Below are positions 1-8,432 of a stretch of 64,000 nt of DNA, one piece after another. Under the pieces are notes generated by a model, which saw only the letters and a program-made list of their open reading frames with translations, did not search any database and was not told the DNA's origin. This DNA comes from Terriglobia bacterium (lineage in GTDB: Bacteria; Acidobacteriota; Vicinamibacteria; Vicinamibacterales; CAVVIG01), in the NCBI GenBank assembly GCA_020073005.1, contig JAIQFX010000012.1:1-64000 (forward strand), written 5' to 3'. The number at the start of each line of letters is the position of its first letter. Positions within the stretch are counted from its first letter, which is position 1. A program made the translations under genes and the position numbers.

Positions 1-1
1 G

Positions 2-535
2 GAGGCGGCGCCGGCGAAAGGATTCGGATCGCTCGCCGATCGGCTTCGCGGCGCCCTCGGTCAGAAGAATTCCCGCTGAACGTTGAACGTAGGCGTGAGG
101 GTGTGGTGAGCGTGGATCGTCTGCAGAATTAGCGGCACGGGGCCCGTCGCCCGAACAGCCCCTCCCGGTGCCGAAACCTCGCGTGTTGGGGTTGCCGCGA
201 AACGCGATCGCGATCGCTTCGCCAGAACTCGCGGTTCTAGCACTGATCAAGACCGCAATCGGTGGCACCGCGCTATGCAGACGGTATGGGGCATCCGAGA
301 CGCGCACCATTTCCCTCGGCCCGAGCCGTGCCGCGCCGTTGTCGTAGGACCAGTTCGCCGAGTCACCGCCCCGAGCGAAGGAGCCCAGTGCACCCGTGCT
401 CAAGAGCGGCCCCAGACCGGCGAGCATCGGCCACATGTTGCCGCCAGAGTTCTTTCGCAGATCGACGATCCATCCACATGTCCGATACCTGCACCAGCAG
501 TAACAGGACCGCCCAAACGAGACCGTATTGAGATG
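2..535 (-). pseudogene. S41-family (tail-specific/tricorn-like) serine peptidase remnant
   Basis: One minus-strand frame stays open from 535 to the window edge and encodes a clear S41 peptidase core: WIVDLRKNSGGNMWPMLAGL (positions 472 down to about 413), then VLISARTASSGEAIAIAFRG (about 255-196), which carries the catalytic Ser of the family TASSGE motif. It has no start codon, an in-frame TGA sits at 536-538, and the N-terminal half of an S41 protein is absent, so it is 5'-truncated. After the FGTG residues the reading becomes unlike the family, which suggests a frameshift as well. Its 3' end may lie off the left edge. Small overlapping ORFs here are by-products. The family assignment is secure; calling it a pseudogene is an inference from the missing 5' part. 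Confidence 0.6.
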
Positions 536-595
536 TCATAGTGACCTTTTGACGGAGTCGCCCAGCGGTTGGCTTGCGTTCGGCTCGCCTCCTTG

Positions 596-624
596 TTGAC
601 AACCGGCGGCAACAGCCCAAGTAT
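596..624 (+). promoter_or_regulatory. Possible sigma-70 promoter of the secreted hypothetical at 645
   Basis: TTGACA (596-601), a 17-nt spacer and AAGTAT (619-624). Transcription would start near 631, just before the GGAGG at 635-639. The -10 is weak, so this is tentative. Confidence 0.3.
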
Positions 625-644
625 TGGGGCGCACGGAGGTGGAC

Positions 645-1589
645 GTGAAGGCTCGTGTCATCGGGTCTGCGCCCGTAGTACTCGTCGCGCTTGCACTCGC
701 CGTCGCCGTCCACGCCCAGGCGTCCCAGACGAAATGGACGCCGCCCCGCACGCCTGACGGACATCCCGATCTGCAGGGCCACTGGTACTTCGGCTCGGCC
801 ACGCCGCTCGAACGTCCGAAGGAGTTCGAAGGCAAGGCGTTCCTCACGGCTGAAGAAGCGGCCGACTTCGAGCAGCGCACGGACGAGCACCGCGGCGACG
901 TCCTCGCGGTCCATGCGCCCGAGTGGCTCGACTACGGAAAGCACGTCGGCGCCGATCGGCGCACGTCGCTCATCATCGACCCGCCAGACGGGCGCGTGCC
1001 GCCGCTGACGCCGGCCGCGCGCGCACGAGTGGCCGCGCGGCGGGCGCGGATCCAGAATGGCCCCGCGGACAATCCCGAGGATCGGCCCATCCAGGAACGG
1101 TGCCTGGTGTTCGGCGCCGGGCCGCCGCTGCTGCCGGGTCCGTACAACAACAACATGCAGATCGTGCAGACGCCGGGCGCCGTCGTCGTGCACAGCGAGA
1201 TGATCCACGACGCGCGGATCGTGGCGCTCGACGGACGTCCCGCGCCGCCGCCGGCGATGCGGTATTGGCTGGGTTCGTCGCGCGGGCACTGGGATCGCGA
1301 CACGCTGATCGTCGAGACGACGAACTTCGCGGACCAGGTCAGCTTCCGCGGCTCGGACGATCGGCTTGGCGTCGTCGAACGCTTCACGCTGGCGGGGCCG
1401 GACGAATTGCGGTACGAGTTCACGATCGACGATCCGACCGCATTCACAAAACAATGGTCCGGCGCGTTCACCATGACGCGCACGAGCGATCGGATCTACG
1501 AGTTCGCGTGTCACGAGGGGAACTACGGGCTGATGAACATCCTGCGTGCGGCGCGGACCGAAGAGCAGGAGGCTGCGCGCAAGCGCTGA
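645..1589 (+). CDS. Secreted hypothetical protein of an acidobacterial TPDGHPDLQG family
   Basis: A 314-residue protein with an N-terminal signal peptide (hydrophobic VVLVALALAVAVHAQA). The mature part begins TPDGHPDLQGHWYFGSATPL, a motif I associate with abundant secreted proteins of unknown function in Acidobacteriota. I start it at GTG 645 because GGAGG (635-639) lies 5 nt upstream; in-frame TTG 624 and GTG 639 are worse placed. The C-terminal part is rich in W, D and T, contains FTMTRTSDRIYEFACHEGNY, and has the look of a beta-rich lipocalin-like fold, but no catalytic motif is evident. It is transcribed alone. A TTGACA-type promoter candidate precedes it and a heptamer array follows its stop. 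Confidence 0.75.
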   Translation: MKARVIGSAPVVLVALALAVAVHAQASQTKWTPPRTPDGHPDLQGHWYFGSATPLERPKEFEGKAFLTAEEAADFEQRTDEHRGDVLAVHAPEWLDYGKHVGADRRTSLIIDPPDGRVPPLTPAARARVAARRARIQNGPADNPEDRPIQERCLVFGAGPPLLPGPYNNNMQIVQTPGAVVVHSEMIHDARIVALDGRPAPPPAMRYWLGSSRGHWDRDTLIVETTNFADQVSFRGSDDRLGVVERFTLAGPDELRYEFTIDDPTAFTKQWSGAFTMTRTSDRIYEFACHEGNYGLMNILRAARTEEQEAARKR

Positions 1590-1590
1590 G

Positions 1591-1625
1591 CACTTCTTAA
1601 TTCTCACTTCCTAATTCTTACTTCA
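1591..1625. repeat. Heptamer array (CACTTCT/TAATTCT) at a convergent gene junction
   Basis: CACTTCT-TAATTCT-CACTTCC-TAATTCT-TACTTCA in 7-nt register. It begins right after the stop of the upstream gene and includes the TAA stop (1618-1620 on the minus strand) and last codons of the TPR gene. Confidence 0.7.
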
Positions 1626-2385
1626 ACGTCGCCAGCAGTTTTCTCGCCTTCTCCTTGAAATCCTGATCTTCAGGCGTCCACTCCGGATTGAGCGGCGCGT
1701 CGAGCACGGCCTGCAGTTCGGCCCGGGCGTCGGCCTTGCGTCCATCGTCGATCAACACTTCGGCGAGAAAGAAGTGCGAGGCCGTGCTGCGCGGGTTCGC
1801 CTCGAGTGACGCGCGCAGGTGTTCTTCCGCGAGCTTGTGACTGCCGCCGAAGAGCGACGGCACCTTGAAGTACCAGCGGCCGAGCGCGCGGTCCGCGGAT
1901 CGATCGGCATAGAGCGGCGCAATCCGCATGACGGTCTCGAGCTCGTCCTTGATCGGCTTGCGGTACTTCAGGCCCTGCCGCAGGCCGAACGACTCGGCGA
2001 GCGCGCCCATGTTCGCCGCGATCCAGAAGTGACCCTCGGGCCGGGTCGGCTGCAGCGCCGCCGCTTTTCGTCCCGCGTCGATCCCTTGTTCGAGGAACCG
2101 CCGCCGCTCGGCCTCGGGCGCGTGGCCGCCGAGCCAGTAGTCGGCCCGCGCCAGCTTCCACGCCGCGTCGAACGCCTGCGGATTCCGTGCAAGCTCGCCC
2201 GCCCAGAGATCGGCGGCCTGCCGCGCGCTCGCGACGTTGGCGCGGTCGGCGTAAAGAACATCGGGGGCCTGCGCGCGCGGGCTGGCGTCACACAGGCAGA
2301 TATAGAATATGAGGATGCAGGAATTGATCAGGCGGCTGCTGGCGGAGCTCGGCGAGGACCCGACCCGCGAAGGTTTACTCGACAC
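1618..2385 (-). CDS. TPR-repeat protein (TRAP T-component-like), start uncertain
   Basis: The confident part begins at about 2290 ([20 protein letters not shown]) and consists of helical TPR-like pairs, resembling the periplasmic T-component (TatT-like) proteins with four hidden TPRs. No substrate can be inferred. The start is problematic: no ATG, GTG or TTG occurs in frame between 2290 and 2384, so the nearest candidate is GTG 2385, with TTG 2412 and ATG 2442 further out. All lie inside folE on the opposite strand. From GTG 2385 the N-terminus reads like a signal sequence ([18 protein letters not shown]). The C-terminal codons and stop lie in a heptamer array. The protein is real by codon pattern; the start is low confidence. 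Confidence 0.6.
   Translation of the reverse strand: MSSKPSRVGSSPSSASSRLINSCILIFYICLCDASPRAQAPDVLYADRANVASARQAADLWAGELARNPQAFDAAWKLARADYWLGGHAPEAERRRFLEQGIDAGRKAAALQPTRPEGHFWIAANMGALAESFGLRQGLKYRKPIKDELETVMRIAPLYADRSADRALGRWYFKVPSLFGGSHKLAEEHLRASLEANPRSTASHFFLAEVLIDDGRKADARAELQAVLDAPLNPEWTPEDQDFKEKARKLLATLK
2303..2308 (+). promoter_or_regulatory. -10 box TAGAAT, 6 nt before the folE start
   Basis: TAGAAT followed by exactly 6 nt and ATG 2315. It is one of a recurrent TANNNT-N6 to N9-start series in this window that suggests leaderless transcription. Confidence 0.5.
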
Positions 2386-2920
2386 GCCGAAGCGGGTGGA
2401 GAAGGCGTACAAATTTCTGACCAGCGGGTACGACGCGGACATCGATCAGGTGCTGAACAACGCGCTGTTCACCGTCGATTATAGCGAGATGGTGATCGTC
2501 AAGGACATCGACTTCTACAGTCTGTGCGAGCACCACCTGCTGCCGTTCTTCGGCAAGTGCCACGTCGCCTACATCCCCAGCACCAAAGTGATCGGCCTCA
2601 GCAAGATCCCGCGGCTCGTCGACGTTTTCGCGCGCCGGCTGCAGGTGCAGGAGCGGCTGACGAATCAGATCGCCGACGTCATCCGCGACAAGATCGCGCC
2701 GCTCGGCGTCGCCGTCGTGATGGAAGCCACGCATCTGTGCATGTCCATGCGCGGCGTCGAGAAGCAGAACTCGTTCGCCGTCACGAGCGCGATGCACGGC
2801 GCCTTCCGCACGAGCTCGCGCACGCGGATGGAGTTCCTCGAGTTGATCAAGCTGCGGAATGCCGTGCCGGGGTTGAAGGAACGAAGCGCGGCCGGCTACG
2901 CGTGCGTTGGAGATGATTAA
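2315..2920 (+). CDS. folE: GTP cyclohydrolase I
   Basis: Converts GTP to 7,8-dihydroneopterin triphosphate, the first step of tetrahydrofolate (and possibly queuosine or pterin cofactor) synthesis, in the cytosol. The 201-residue protein is full length. The signature [20 protein letters not shown] carries the Zn-binding Cys and the catalytic His residues, followed by [20 protein letters not shown]; the second Zn-binding Cys is in [12 protein letters not shown] 2309 is also in frame, but the TAGAAT-N6 spacing favours ATG 2315. The 5' end overlaps the antisense TPR ORF. The gene is transcribed alone and ends 108 nt before the convergent TonB-dependent receptor gene. Confidence 0.96.
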   Translation: MQELIRRLLAELGEDPTREGLLDTPKRVEKAYKFLTSGYDADIDQVLNNALFTVDYSEMVIVKDIDFYSLCEHHLLPFFGKCHVAYIPSTKVIGLSKIPRLVDVFARRLQVQERLTNQIADVIRDKIAPLGVAVVMEATHLCMSMRGVEKQNSFAVTSAMHGAFRTSSRTRMEFLELIKLRNAVPGLKERSAAGYACVGDD

Positions 2921-3024
2921 GGACGGGTGGGCCAGGTGGGCCGGGTAGGGCAGGTAGGTAAGAACCCACCCGCACGCCCCATCCGACCTACCAGCCCCAC
3001 TCGCCCTACCTGACCTACTCGACC
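2921..3024. repeat. G-rich/C-rich nonamer array (GTRGGKCNG), inverted halves
   Basis: The left half reads GTGGGCCAG-GTGGGCCGG-GTAGGGCAG-GTAGGTAAG in 9-nt register. The right half is the same consensus on the opposite strand (GTAGGTCAG, GTAGGGCGA, GTGGGGCTG, GTAGGTCGG). The two halves can fold on each other between the convergent folE and receptor genes, so the array may also act as a bidirectional terminator, although no T-run is present. Confidence 0.75.
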
Positions 3025-3028
3025 TTCC

Positions 3029-5911
3029 TTAGAACTTAAACGCCGCTCTGAACACGACCGTCCTCGGCGCCAGGATCGCCACCGGGGACAGGAACTGCTG
3101 CAGCGTCGCTCTCTTACCCGTCGTCGGATCGGTGAACGCCGTCGCTTCGGTGCGGCTCCGAACCGACCAGATCGTGTCGGCGTTCAGCAGATTGTCCAGG
3201 TCCACTGACCCTTCCAGCGATCGCTTGTCCCCGAGCTTGAACACCTTGCCGAGCCGCAGATCGATCTTGGTCAGCGTGTCGAGCCTCGTGTTGCCGAGCG
3301 GCTCGAGGTTGATGATCTGGTTCGTGGCGAAGCCCACGGCGCGGGAGATCTGGCGCGTGAGGGGCGGTCCCTGCTGGATACTCAGGTTGCCGCTGACAAT
3401 CACGTCCTGCCACGGCAGGATGTACATCCCCGTCAGCTTGAACTGGTTCGGCCGATCGGGCGCGTTGGCGTCGGTGACGTTGCCGGTCGCGTCGATGAGG
3501 AAGTTCGGCGACGTCGCGACGGTGATGTTGTTGATTTCCGTCTTCGCCAGCGTGTAGCCGGCGAGCATCTGCCAGCGGTTCGACAGCCGCTTGTTCAGCG
3601 TGATTTCCAGCCCCTTGTACGTCTGCAGGTAGTTCAAGTCATTGGTGATGACGGTACGGTTCGCCGTCGACGTCCGGGCGTAGTACCCGTACGTCTTGTC
3701 GTCCGCCGTGCCGACGATGCCGTCGAGGCCCGGGTCGACCGCGGACGTCAACGTGCTGGCGTACGGATTGTCCGGATTCATCGACGCCTGCGGATTCTTC
3801 TCGCGCCGGTACGTGACCACCGCGCTCAGCTTGGTGTTCGCCATCAATTCGTGATCGAGGCCGAAGCTGTATTCATCCGTGTACGGACGGCTGAAATTCG
3901 GGTCGATCGACGTGGCGATCTGGCCGTTGACGACGACCGCCGACACGACCGGCGCGCCCGTCTGCTCGCCGAGCTGGAATTTGTGGTCGCCGTTCGCGTC
4001 GTTCCAGGCGTACGTCTCCGAATAGTTCGCGTTGGGGTTGACGGAGCTGACGCCGCCGCCGCCGGTCGACAGGATGTAGTAGTAGCGGGCCGCGGAGGCC
4101 TTGGCGGCCGTCTTCCCGTCGCCGCTCACGTCCACCACGGCGCTGACGCGCGGTCCGACCGTGTTCCACTTCACGATGTTGCGAATCTCGGAGAAGGTGC
4201 GCGGTTGCGCGGCGAATCCGCCGATGTTCGCCTGCGCGAACGGCGACGCCGGGCTCGACTGGTCCGGCAGATACCCTTCGAGCTGCTCGAATCGCAGGCC
4301 GCCATTGACAGTCAGGCGCTTGACGCTGATGTTGTCCTGCAGGAACAGCGCGAGCAGGTTCACCGCCGAGACATCGTTCTGCGGCGTCGCGTACAGCGTG
4401 ACGTTCTGCGGCACGAACGCGCCGCTGGCGCTCGTGTACGTCGTCGTCGCGTTGTCGACGCGCGTGTTCTCGTTGAGCGTCCTGGCGTGCGAATAGTCGA
4501 ATCCGAACTTGAACTCGTGGCGCGCACCGAGCGCGTTGTCCACGTAGTACTGGCCTGTCGCGTTGAACTGATCGCGATCCCGATGCCGGACCGTGTTGGT
4601 CGGGAAGTTCCCGTAGACGATGCCCGTGGCGTTATCCGTGGTCGACTGCTGGCTGCCGCCGTTCTGGTACGTCGGGAACAGGATCTTGTTGATCGCCATG
4701 CGCGCGTCGAGGAAGAAGTTCTTGCCGACGACCGAGTTCCACAAGGCCTGCGCGATGTGGAATCGGTCTTCTTCGTCGCTCGTGGAATCGATGACGGTGC
4801 TCGCCGCGCTGTTGAGCAGGCGGTTCGGCTTCTTGTACTGCTGGTATGAATAGAATCCCGTCAAACGGTTGCGGTTGTTGATCTGCCAGGTGACGTTGCC
4901 GAGCCCGTTGGTGATGTTGGTCTGATCCAGCACGACCTGCGCGTTCTGCACCGGCACATTCTGATGGATGCGCCAGTCGCGGAACGTGCCGTAGAACCGC
5001 AGCTTGTCTTTCGTCAGCGGCCCGCCGAGGCCGACGTTGACGTCCGAGACGATATTGGACGTGTTGCTGTCCGGACGGATGCCGTACTGCTGCAGGAACG
5101 GATTGGTATCGTTGCGCGCCTGCGTGGAATCGCCGAGCCACGTGAGCGTGCTGGTGCCGGCCCAGGTGTTGCCGCCGGTCTTCGTCACCATGTTGAGGAA
5201 CACGCCCGAGGTCGGGACGGTGATGTCGTGCGCGCCGGTCGAGACCTGCACGTCCTCGAGCGAGTCGAAGTCGTAATAGAAGCCGGCGAAGCCGATCGCG
5301 GCCGGGTCGCCGACGTTGACGCCGTTGAGGTACAGCGTGTTCTGCGACGCGGTCGTGCCGCGCGCGCTGAAGCCGCCCTGCAGGCCGCCGGACGTGCCGC
5401 CCACATCGGGCCGGCTCATGTTGAGGCCGGGTACCTTGGCCTCGAGCAGGCCCCAGAGATCGCGTCCGCCGGGCGTGCCCTGGAGCAGATCGTTGCTCAG
5501 GTTCACGTTGACGTTCGCGCTCGTCGTGTCGACGGTCGGCGACGAACCGGCGACCGTGATCGTCTCGGCAACCGCGGCGACCTTCAGCTGCAGCTCGAGC
5601 GGCGTCGTCTGACCGACGACCACGATGATCCCTTCGCGCACGAGCGTCTGGAAGCCCGACAGCTCGAGCCTGACGTTATACGTGCCGGGCGCGAGGGACG
5701 GAAACCGATACACGCCGCCCGCGTCCGTCACACCGATCGTCGTGCCGGACACGAGCACGGAGCTGCTGATCGTGATCGTCACGCCCGGGATAACGGCATT
5801 CTGCGCGTCGGTGGCTTTGACCAGAATGCTTCCGGTCTGCACCTGCGCCGCCGCAGGCAGCGCGATGCCGAGCGCCGCCAGCAGTACGAACAATTGCCAC
5901 ATCCGTTTCAT
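3029..5911 (-). CDS. Oar-like TonB-dependent receptor with carboxypeptidase-regulatory domain
   Basis: A 960-residue outer-membrane receptor that probably imports a large substrate (oligosaccharide or peptide) with energy from TonB. A signal peptide (MKRMWQLFVLLAALGIALPAA) is followed by a CarboxypepD_reg domain (about residues 28-115, GSILVKATDAQNAVIPGVTI), a plug with the typical VAETITVAGSSPTVDTTSAN, then a long beta-barrel ending in a terminal Phe (FRAAFKF). Start at 5911 rather than the in-frame ATG 6013, because GGAGG lies just upstream and the signal peptide begins here. This architecture is greatly expanded in Acidobacteriota. It is divergent from the S9 peptidase gene across a 208-nt spacer, so shared control with that peptidase is possible. 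Substrate unknown. Confidence 0.93.
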   Translation of the reverse strand: MKRMWQLFVLLAALGIALPAAAQVQTGSILVKATDAQNAVIPGVTITISSSVLVSGTTIGVTDAGGVYRFPSLAPGTYNVRLELSGFQTLVREGIIVVVGQTTPLELQLKVAAVAETITVAGSSPTVDTTSANVNVNLSNDLLQGTPGGRDLWGLLEAKVPGLNMSRPDVGGTSGGLQGGFSARGTTASQNTLYLNGVNVGDPAAIGFAGFYYDFDSLEDVQVSTGAHDITVPTSGVFLNMVTKTGGNTWAGTSTLTWLGDSTQARNDTNPFLQQYGIRPDSNTSNIVSDVNVGLGGPLTKDKLRFYGTFRDWRIHQNVPVQNAQVVLDQTNITNGLGNVTWQINNRNRLTGFYSYQQYKKPNRLLNSAASTVIDSTSDEEDRFHIAQALWNSVVGKNFFLDARMAINKILFPTYQNGGSQQSTTDNATGIVYGNFPTNTVRHRDRDQFNATGQYYVDNALGARHEFKFGFDYSHARTLNENTRVDNATTTYTSASGAFVPQNVTLYATPQNDVSAVNLLALFLQDNISVKRLTVNGGLRFEQLEGYLPDQSSPASPFAQANIGGFAAQPRTFSEIRNIVKWNTVGPRVSAVVDVSGDGKTAAKASAARYYYILSTGGGGVSSVNPNANYSETYAWNDANGDHKFQLGEQTGAPVVSAVVVNGQIATSIDPNFSRPYTDEYSFGLDHELMANTKLSAVVTYRREKNPQASMNPDNPYASTLTSAVDPGLDGIVGTADDKTYGYYARTSTANRTVITNDLNYLQTYKGLEITLNKRLSNRWQMLAGYTLAKTEINNITVATSPNFLIDATGNVTDANAPDRPNQFKLTGMYILPWQDVIVSGNLSIQQGPPLTRQISRAVGFATNQIINLEPLGNTRLDTLTKIDLRLGKVFKLGDKRSLEGSVDLDNLLNADTIWSVRSRTEATAFTDPTTGKRATLQQFLSPVAILAPRTVVFRAAFKF

Positions 5912-5982
5912 CTCTGTCCTCCTCAACGTCGTGCGGGTCGATTGAAGCGCGAAGAATTTCAATTTGGCCGGTCGTTCAAAGG

Positions 5983-5988
5983 ACTCTA
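5983..5988 (-). promoter_or_regulatory. Possible extended -10 (TGCTAGAGT) of the TonB-dependent receptor gene
   Basis: The minus strand carries TTTTGCTAGAGTCC about 72 nt upstream of the start codon. The TGN-TAGAGT arrangement resembles an extended -10; no good -35 is visible. Confidence 0.3.
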
Positions 5989-6107
5989 GCAAAATGTCTT
6001 CGGGCCATGACATCGTTTTTTCCTAAGATTGTCGAAACGGGTGCACGGGTACGGAAACTTGAATCGATGTGTTCGGTTGATAGGACTCCATGGACATCTC
6101 GTCTGGC

Positions 6108-6113
6108 TATACT
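6108..6113 (+). promoter_or_regulatory. -10 box TATACT, 6 nt before S9 peptidase start
   Basis: TATACT, 6 nt, then ATG 6120, with no Shine-Dalgarno sequence between. This fits leaderless transcription. Confidence 0.5.
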
Positions 6114-6119
6114 GCTCGC

Positions 6120-8402
6120 ATGAAGCGAACCTCTTTGGTCATTCTGCTTGCCGTGATCGCGACGGCCTCCCTTGCGCTCGTCGTTCATGCGAGGCCGCGG
6201 CAGGCGCCGGGCGCAACGTCCGCCGCATCCCGGCTGACCATCGATCAACTGATCGACATCCGTCACCCGTCGAATCCCGTCTGGTCGCCTGACGGCCGGC
6301 ACGTCGCATTTCTGTCGGAGCGCGCCGGCATCGCCAACATCTTCGTCGCCGACATCGGCCAGGGCGGCGTGCGCGCGCTGACGGCCTACGCGGACGGGCA
6401 GGGCGGCGCGTTCTTCTGGAGCCGCGACAGCCAGCGCGTCTACTTCGCGCGGCAGGGCGACCTGTGGCAGGTGGCGGTCGCGGGTGGCGCGCCTCAGGCG
6501 GTGTGGTCCACGCCGACCCCGGAGTCGAACATCACGCCGTCTCCCGACGGGACGCGCGTCGCGTTCGTGCGCTCATCCGTGGGGTCCGGCACCTCCAGCG
6601 CAGTGGGGTCCGGCTTAAGCCGGACAGCCACATCTGCCGGCGGGCGCGGCCGCGGCGGACGCGGTGGTGCGGGCGGCGCTGGAGGCAGCGCGGAAATCTG
6701 GACGCGCTCGCTCGTCGACGGCAAGGAAGGCCTCGTGATCCGCTCGGACGGCAAACCCATCGGCGGCGTCGGCTGGTCGCCTGATGGCCAGTCGCTCGTC
6801 TTCACCTCCGGCGGGCAGACGATTCGTCACGAGCAGACGCCGCAGTACTCCGGGTCGAAGATCATCTACACGATCACCGAGAACGTTCCGGGCCAGGCGA
6901 TGGCCGTTTCCGCCGGCGGGGGCGCGCCGACTGCGCTGTCGGCCGGCGGCGGATTCGGCGGACGCCGCTGGCTCGACGCCACGCACTTCGTCTTCGATCG
7001 CACGTCGGCGGATTTCAAGCGGCGGACGAGCTACGTCGCCGATCTCGCGGGCGGCGAGCCGCGCGTCCTGCACGAGGACGTCGAGGAGAAGTTCTGGAGC
7101 ATGACGGGCGACGCCAACGGCGGCGCGCAGCCGTCACCGGACGGCAGGTGGGTCGCGTTCCTCAGCGATCGCGACGGCTGGGATCATCTGTACGTGATGC
7201 CGGCTCACACCGATGGCAGGGCGAGCCTTTCAGGCGAGCCGGTCCAGATCACGAAGGGTAAGTTCGAAGCGTGGCGCCCGACCTGGTCGCCTGACAGCAC
7301 GCGGATCGCGTTCGACGCGAACGAGCCCGATCACTACGGCGATCGGCATCTCTACGTCGCGACGATCGCGGGCAATCCCGCCCGCGCGACGATCGCTGAG
7401 CTCACGAGCGGACGCGGGACCGACATCGCACCGGTGTGGTCGCCCGACGGCACGCGCCTGGTCTATCAGCACACCGACGCGCACAACTCGGCGGATTTGT
7501 GGGTGATCGAGACTCGTAGCGCGAGCCTTTCAGGCGAGCGATCGAAACCCGTCCGTCTGTCCGACTCCATGCCCGCGTCGATGGACCGGGCGGCGTTCGT
7601 CGAACCCGAGGAGATTCACTACGCCGGCCCGGACGGACAGCAGGTGCCGGGCTGGCTGTTCGTGCCGAAGGGGCTCGATCGCACCAAGAAGCATCCGGCG
7701 ATCGTGTGGATTCACGGCGACGGCGTGAACCAGAACTACGACGGCTGGCACGTCCAGCGGAACTACGCCGTCTACTACAGCTTCCATCAGTACTTGTTGC
7801 AGCAGGGCTACGTCATCGTCGCGCCGGATTACCGCGGCAGCATCGGGTACGGGCGCGCGTGGCGCGAGGCCGTCTACATGGACGTCGGCGGCAAGGACGC
7901 CAAGGACGCGTGGATGATCGCGAACTACCTGAAGACGCTGCCGTACGTCGACACGGATCGCGTCGGCGTCTGGGGCCTCAGTTACGGCGGGTTCTTCACG
8001 CTGATCGCCGTCACCGATCAGCCGAAGCTGTTCCGCGCGGCCGTCGACGTCGCGGGCGTCGTCGACTACGCGATGTACTACGAGGATCCGTATCACGGCG
8101 GCTGGACCGCGAGCCGCATCGGCACGCCGGAGCAGAATCCGAAGGTCTACGAGAACGCGTCGCCGCTCTCACATGTCGATCGGCTCGAGCGCCCGCTGCT
8201 CGTCCTGCACGGCACGTCGGACGTCAACGTTCCGTACCTCCATTCCGTCCGGCTGATCGACGAGCTGATGAAGAAGGGGAAGGGCGGCCTCGTGTCCTTC
8301 ATGACCTACCCGGGCGAGTTCCACTACTTCACGAGGGAGCACGTGTTGCGGGACGCGTGGACCCGCGTGGATGATTTCTTTCGAGTGAATTTGAGGAACT
8401 GA
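6120..8402 (+). CDS. Secreted S9-family (prolyl oligopeptidase/DPP-like) peptidase with TolB-type propeller
   Basis: A 760-residue secreted serine peptidase, probably acting on peptides in the periplasm. A signal peptide (MKRTSLVILLAVIATASLALVVHA) precedes a PD40/WD40-like propeller (about residues 40-470, repeated WSPDG and PSPDG motifs) and a C-terminal alpha/beta hydrolase with the nucleophile in GLSYGG (Ser621), Asp in HGTSDVNVP and His in GEFHYFT. ATG 6120 is preferred to ATG 6090 because the signal peptide starts there and TATACT lies 6 nt upstream. Three short repeats sit in frame in the propeller: a GTCCGGCTT palindrome near 6602 within a Gly/Arg-rich stretch, and two GCGAGCCTTTCAGGCGAGC copies (7219 and 7515) encoding RASLSGEP and SASLSGER. 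These probably lie in surface loops. Confidence 0.93.
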   Translation: MKRTSLVILLAVIATASLALVVHARPRQAPGATSAASRLTIDQLIDIRHPSNPVWSPDGRHVAFLSERAGIANIFVADIGQGGVRALTAYADGQGGAFFWSRDSQRVYFARQGDLWQVAVAGGAPQAVWSTPTPESNITPSPDGTRVAFVRSSVGSGTSSAVGSGLSRTATSAGGRGRGGRGGAGGAGGSAEIWTRSLVDGKEGLVIRSDGKPIGGVGWSPDGQSLVFTSGGQTIRHEQTPQYSGSKIIYTITENVPGQAMAVSAGGGAPTALSAGGGFGGRRWLDATHFVFDRTSADFKRRTSYVADLAGGEPRVLHEDVEEKFWSMTGDANGGAQPSPDGRWVAFLSDRDGWDHLYVMPAHTDGRASLSGEPVQITKGKFEAWRPTWSPDSTRIAFDANEPDHYGDRHLYVATIAGNPARATIAELTSGRGTDIAPVWSPDGTRLVYQHTDAHNSADLWVIETRSASLSGERSKPVRLSDSMPASMDRAAFVEPEEIHYAGPDGQQVPGWLFVPKGLDRTKKHPAIVWIHGDGVNQNYDGWHVQRNYAVYYSFHQYLLQQGYVIVAPDYRGSIGYGRAWREAVYMDVGGKDAKDAWMIANYLKTLPYVDTDRVGVWGLSYGGFFTLIAVTDQPKLFRAAVDVAGVVDYAMYYEDPYHGGWTASRIGTPEQNPKVYENASPLSHVDRLERPLLVLHGTSDVNVPYLHSVRLIDELMKKGKGGLVSFMTYPGEFHYFTREHVLRDAWTRVDDFFRVNLRN
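6602..6627. repeat. Palindromic element GTCCGGCTTAAGCCGGAC inside a CDS
   Basis: A perfect 18-bp palindrome preceded by GTGGG, in frame in the S9 peptidase gene (translated as VGSGLSRTA). A second copy, GTCCGGCTTCAGCCGGAC, lies at the 3' end of coxS (54917-54940). A shorter GTGGGGTCCGGC half-copy lies just upstream at 6580. Confidence 0.65.
7219..7242. repeat. GCGAGCCTTTCAGGCGAGC hairpin repeat, copy 1, in frame
   Basis: A 19-nt core match of a five-copy family, with a hairpin GCCT-TTC-AGGC. Translated in the S9 peptidase as RASLSGEP. Confidence 0.75.
7515..7541. repeat. GTAGCGCGAGCCTTTCAGGC repeat, copy 2, in frame
   Basis: Full-length copy of the family, beginning GTAGCGCGAGCC and ending AGGCGAGCG. 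Translated in the S9 peptidase as RSASLSGERS. Confidence 0.8.
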
Positions 8403-8420
8403 GGACGGCGGTGACTCAGC

Positions 8421-8426
8421 TATCAT
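8421..8426 (+). promoter_or_regulatory. -10 box TATCAT, 6 nt before phosphofructokinase GTG start
   Basis: TATCAT, 6 nt, then GTG 8433. It has no Shine-Dalgarno sequence, the same arrangement as other putative leaderless starts here. Confidence 0.45.
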
Positions 8427-8432
8427 CGACCT

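Noticed and set aside
2-79. Possible C-terminus of a plus-strand gene (AAPAKGFGSLADRLRGALGQ)
   Set aside because: Looks protein-like but only 25 codons are visible and it lies opposite the S41 remnant, so there is not enough to call it.
363-539. 58-codon minus-strand ORF with a hydrophobic N-terminus
   Set aside because: Same strand but different frame from the S41 core, which is the conserved one; probably a by-product of the frame.
262-541. Two overlapping plus-strand ORFs of 88-89 codons
   Set aside because: Opposite the conserved S41 core; composition is antisense-like.
2921-3024. Classical intrinsic terminator between folE and the receptor gene
   Set aside because: The halves can pair but there is no T-run and the 9-nt periodicity explains the sequence better.
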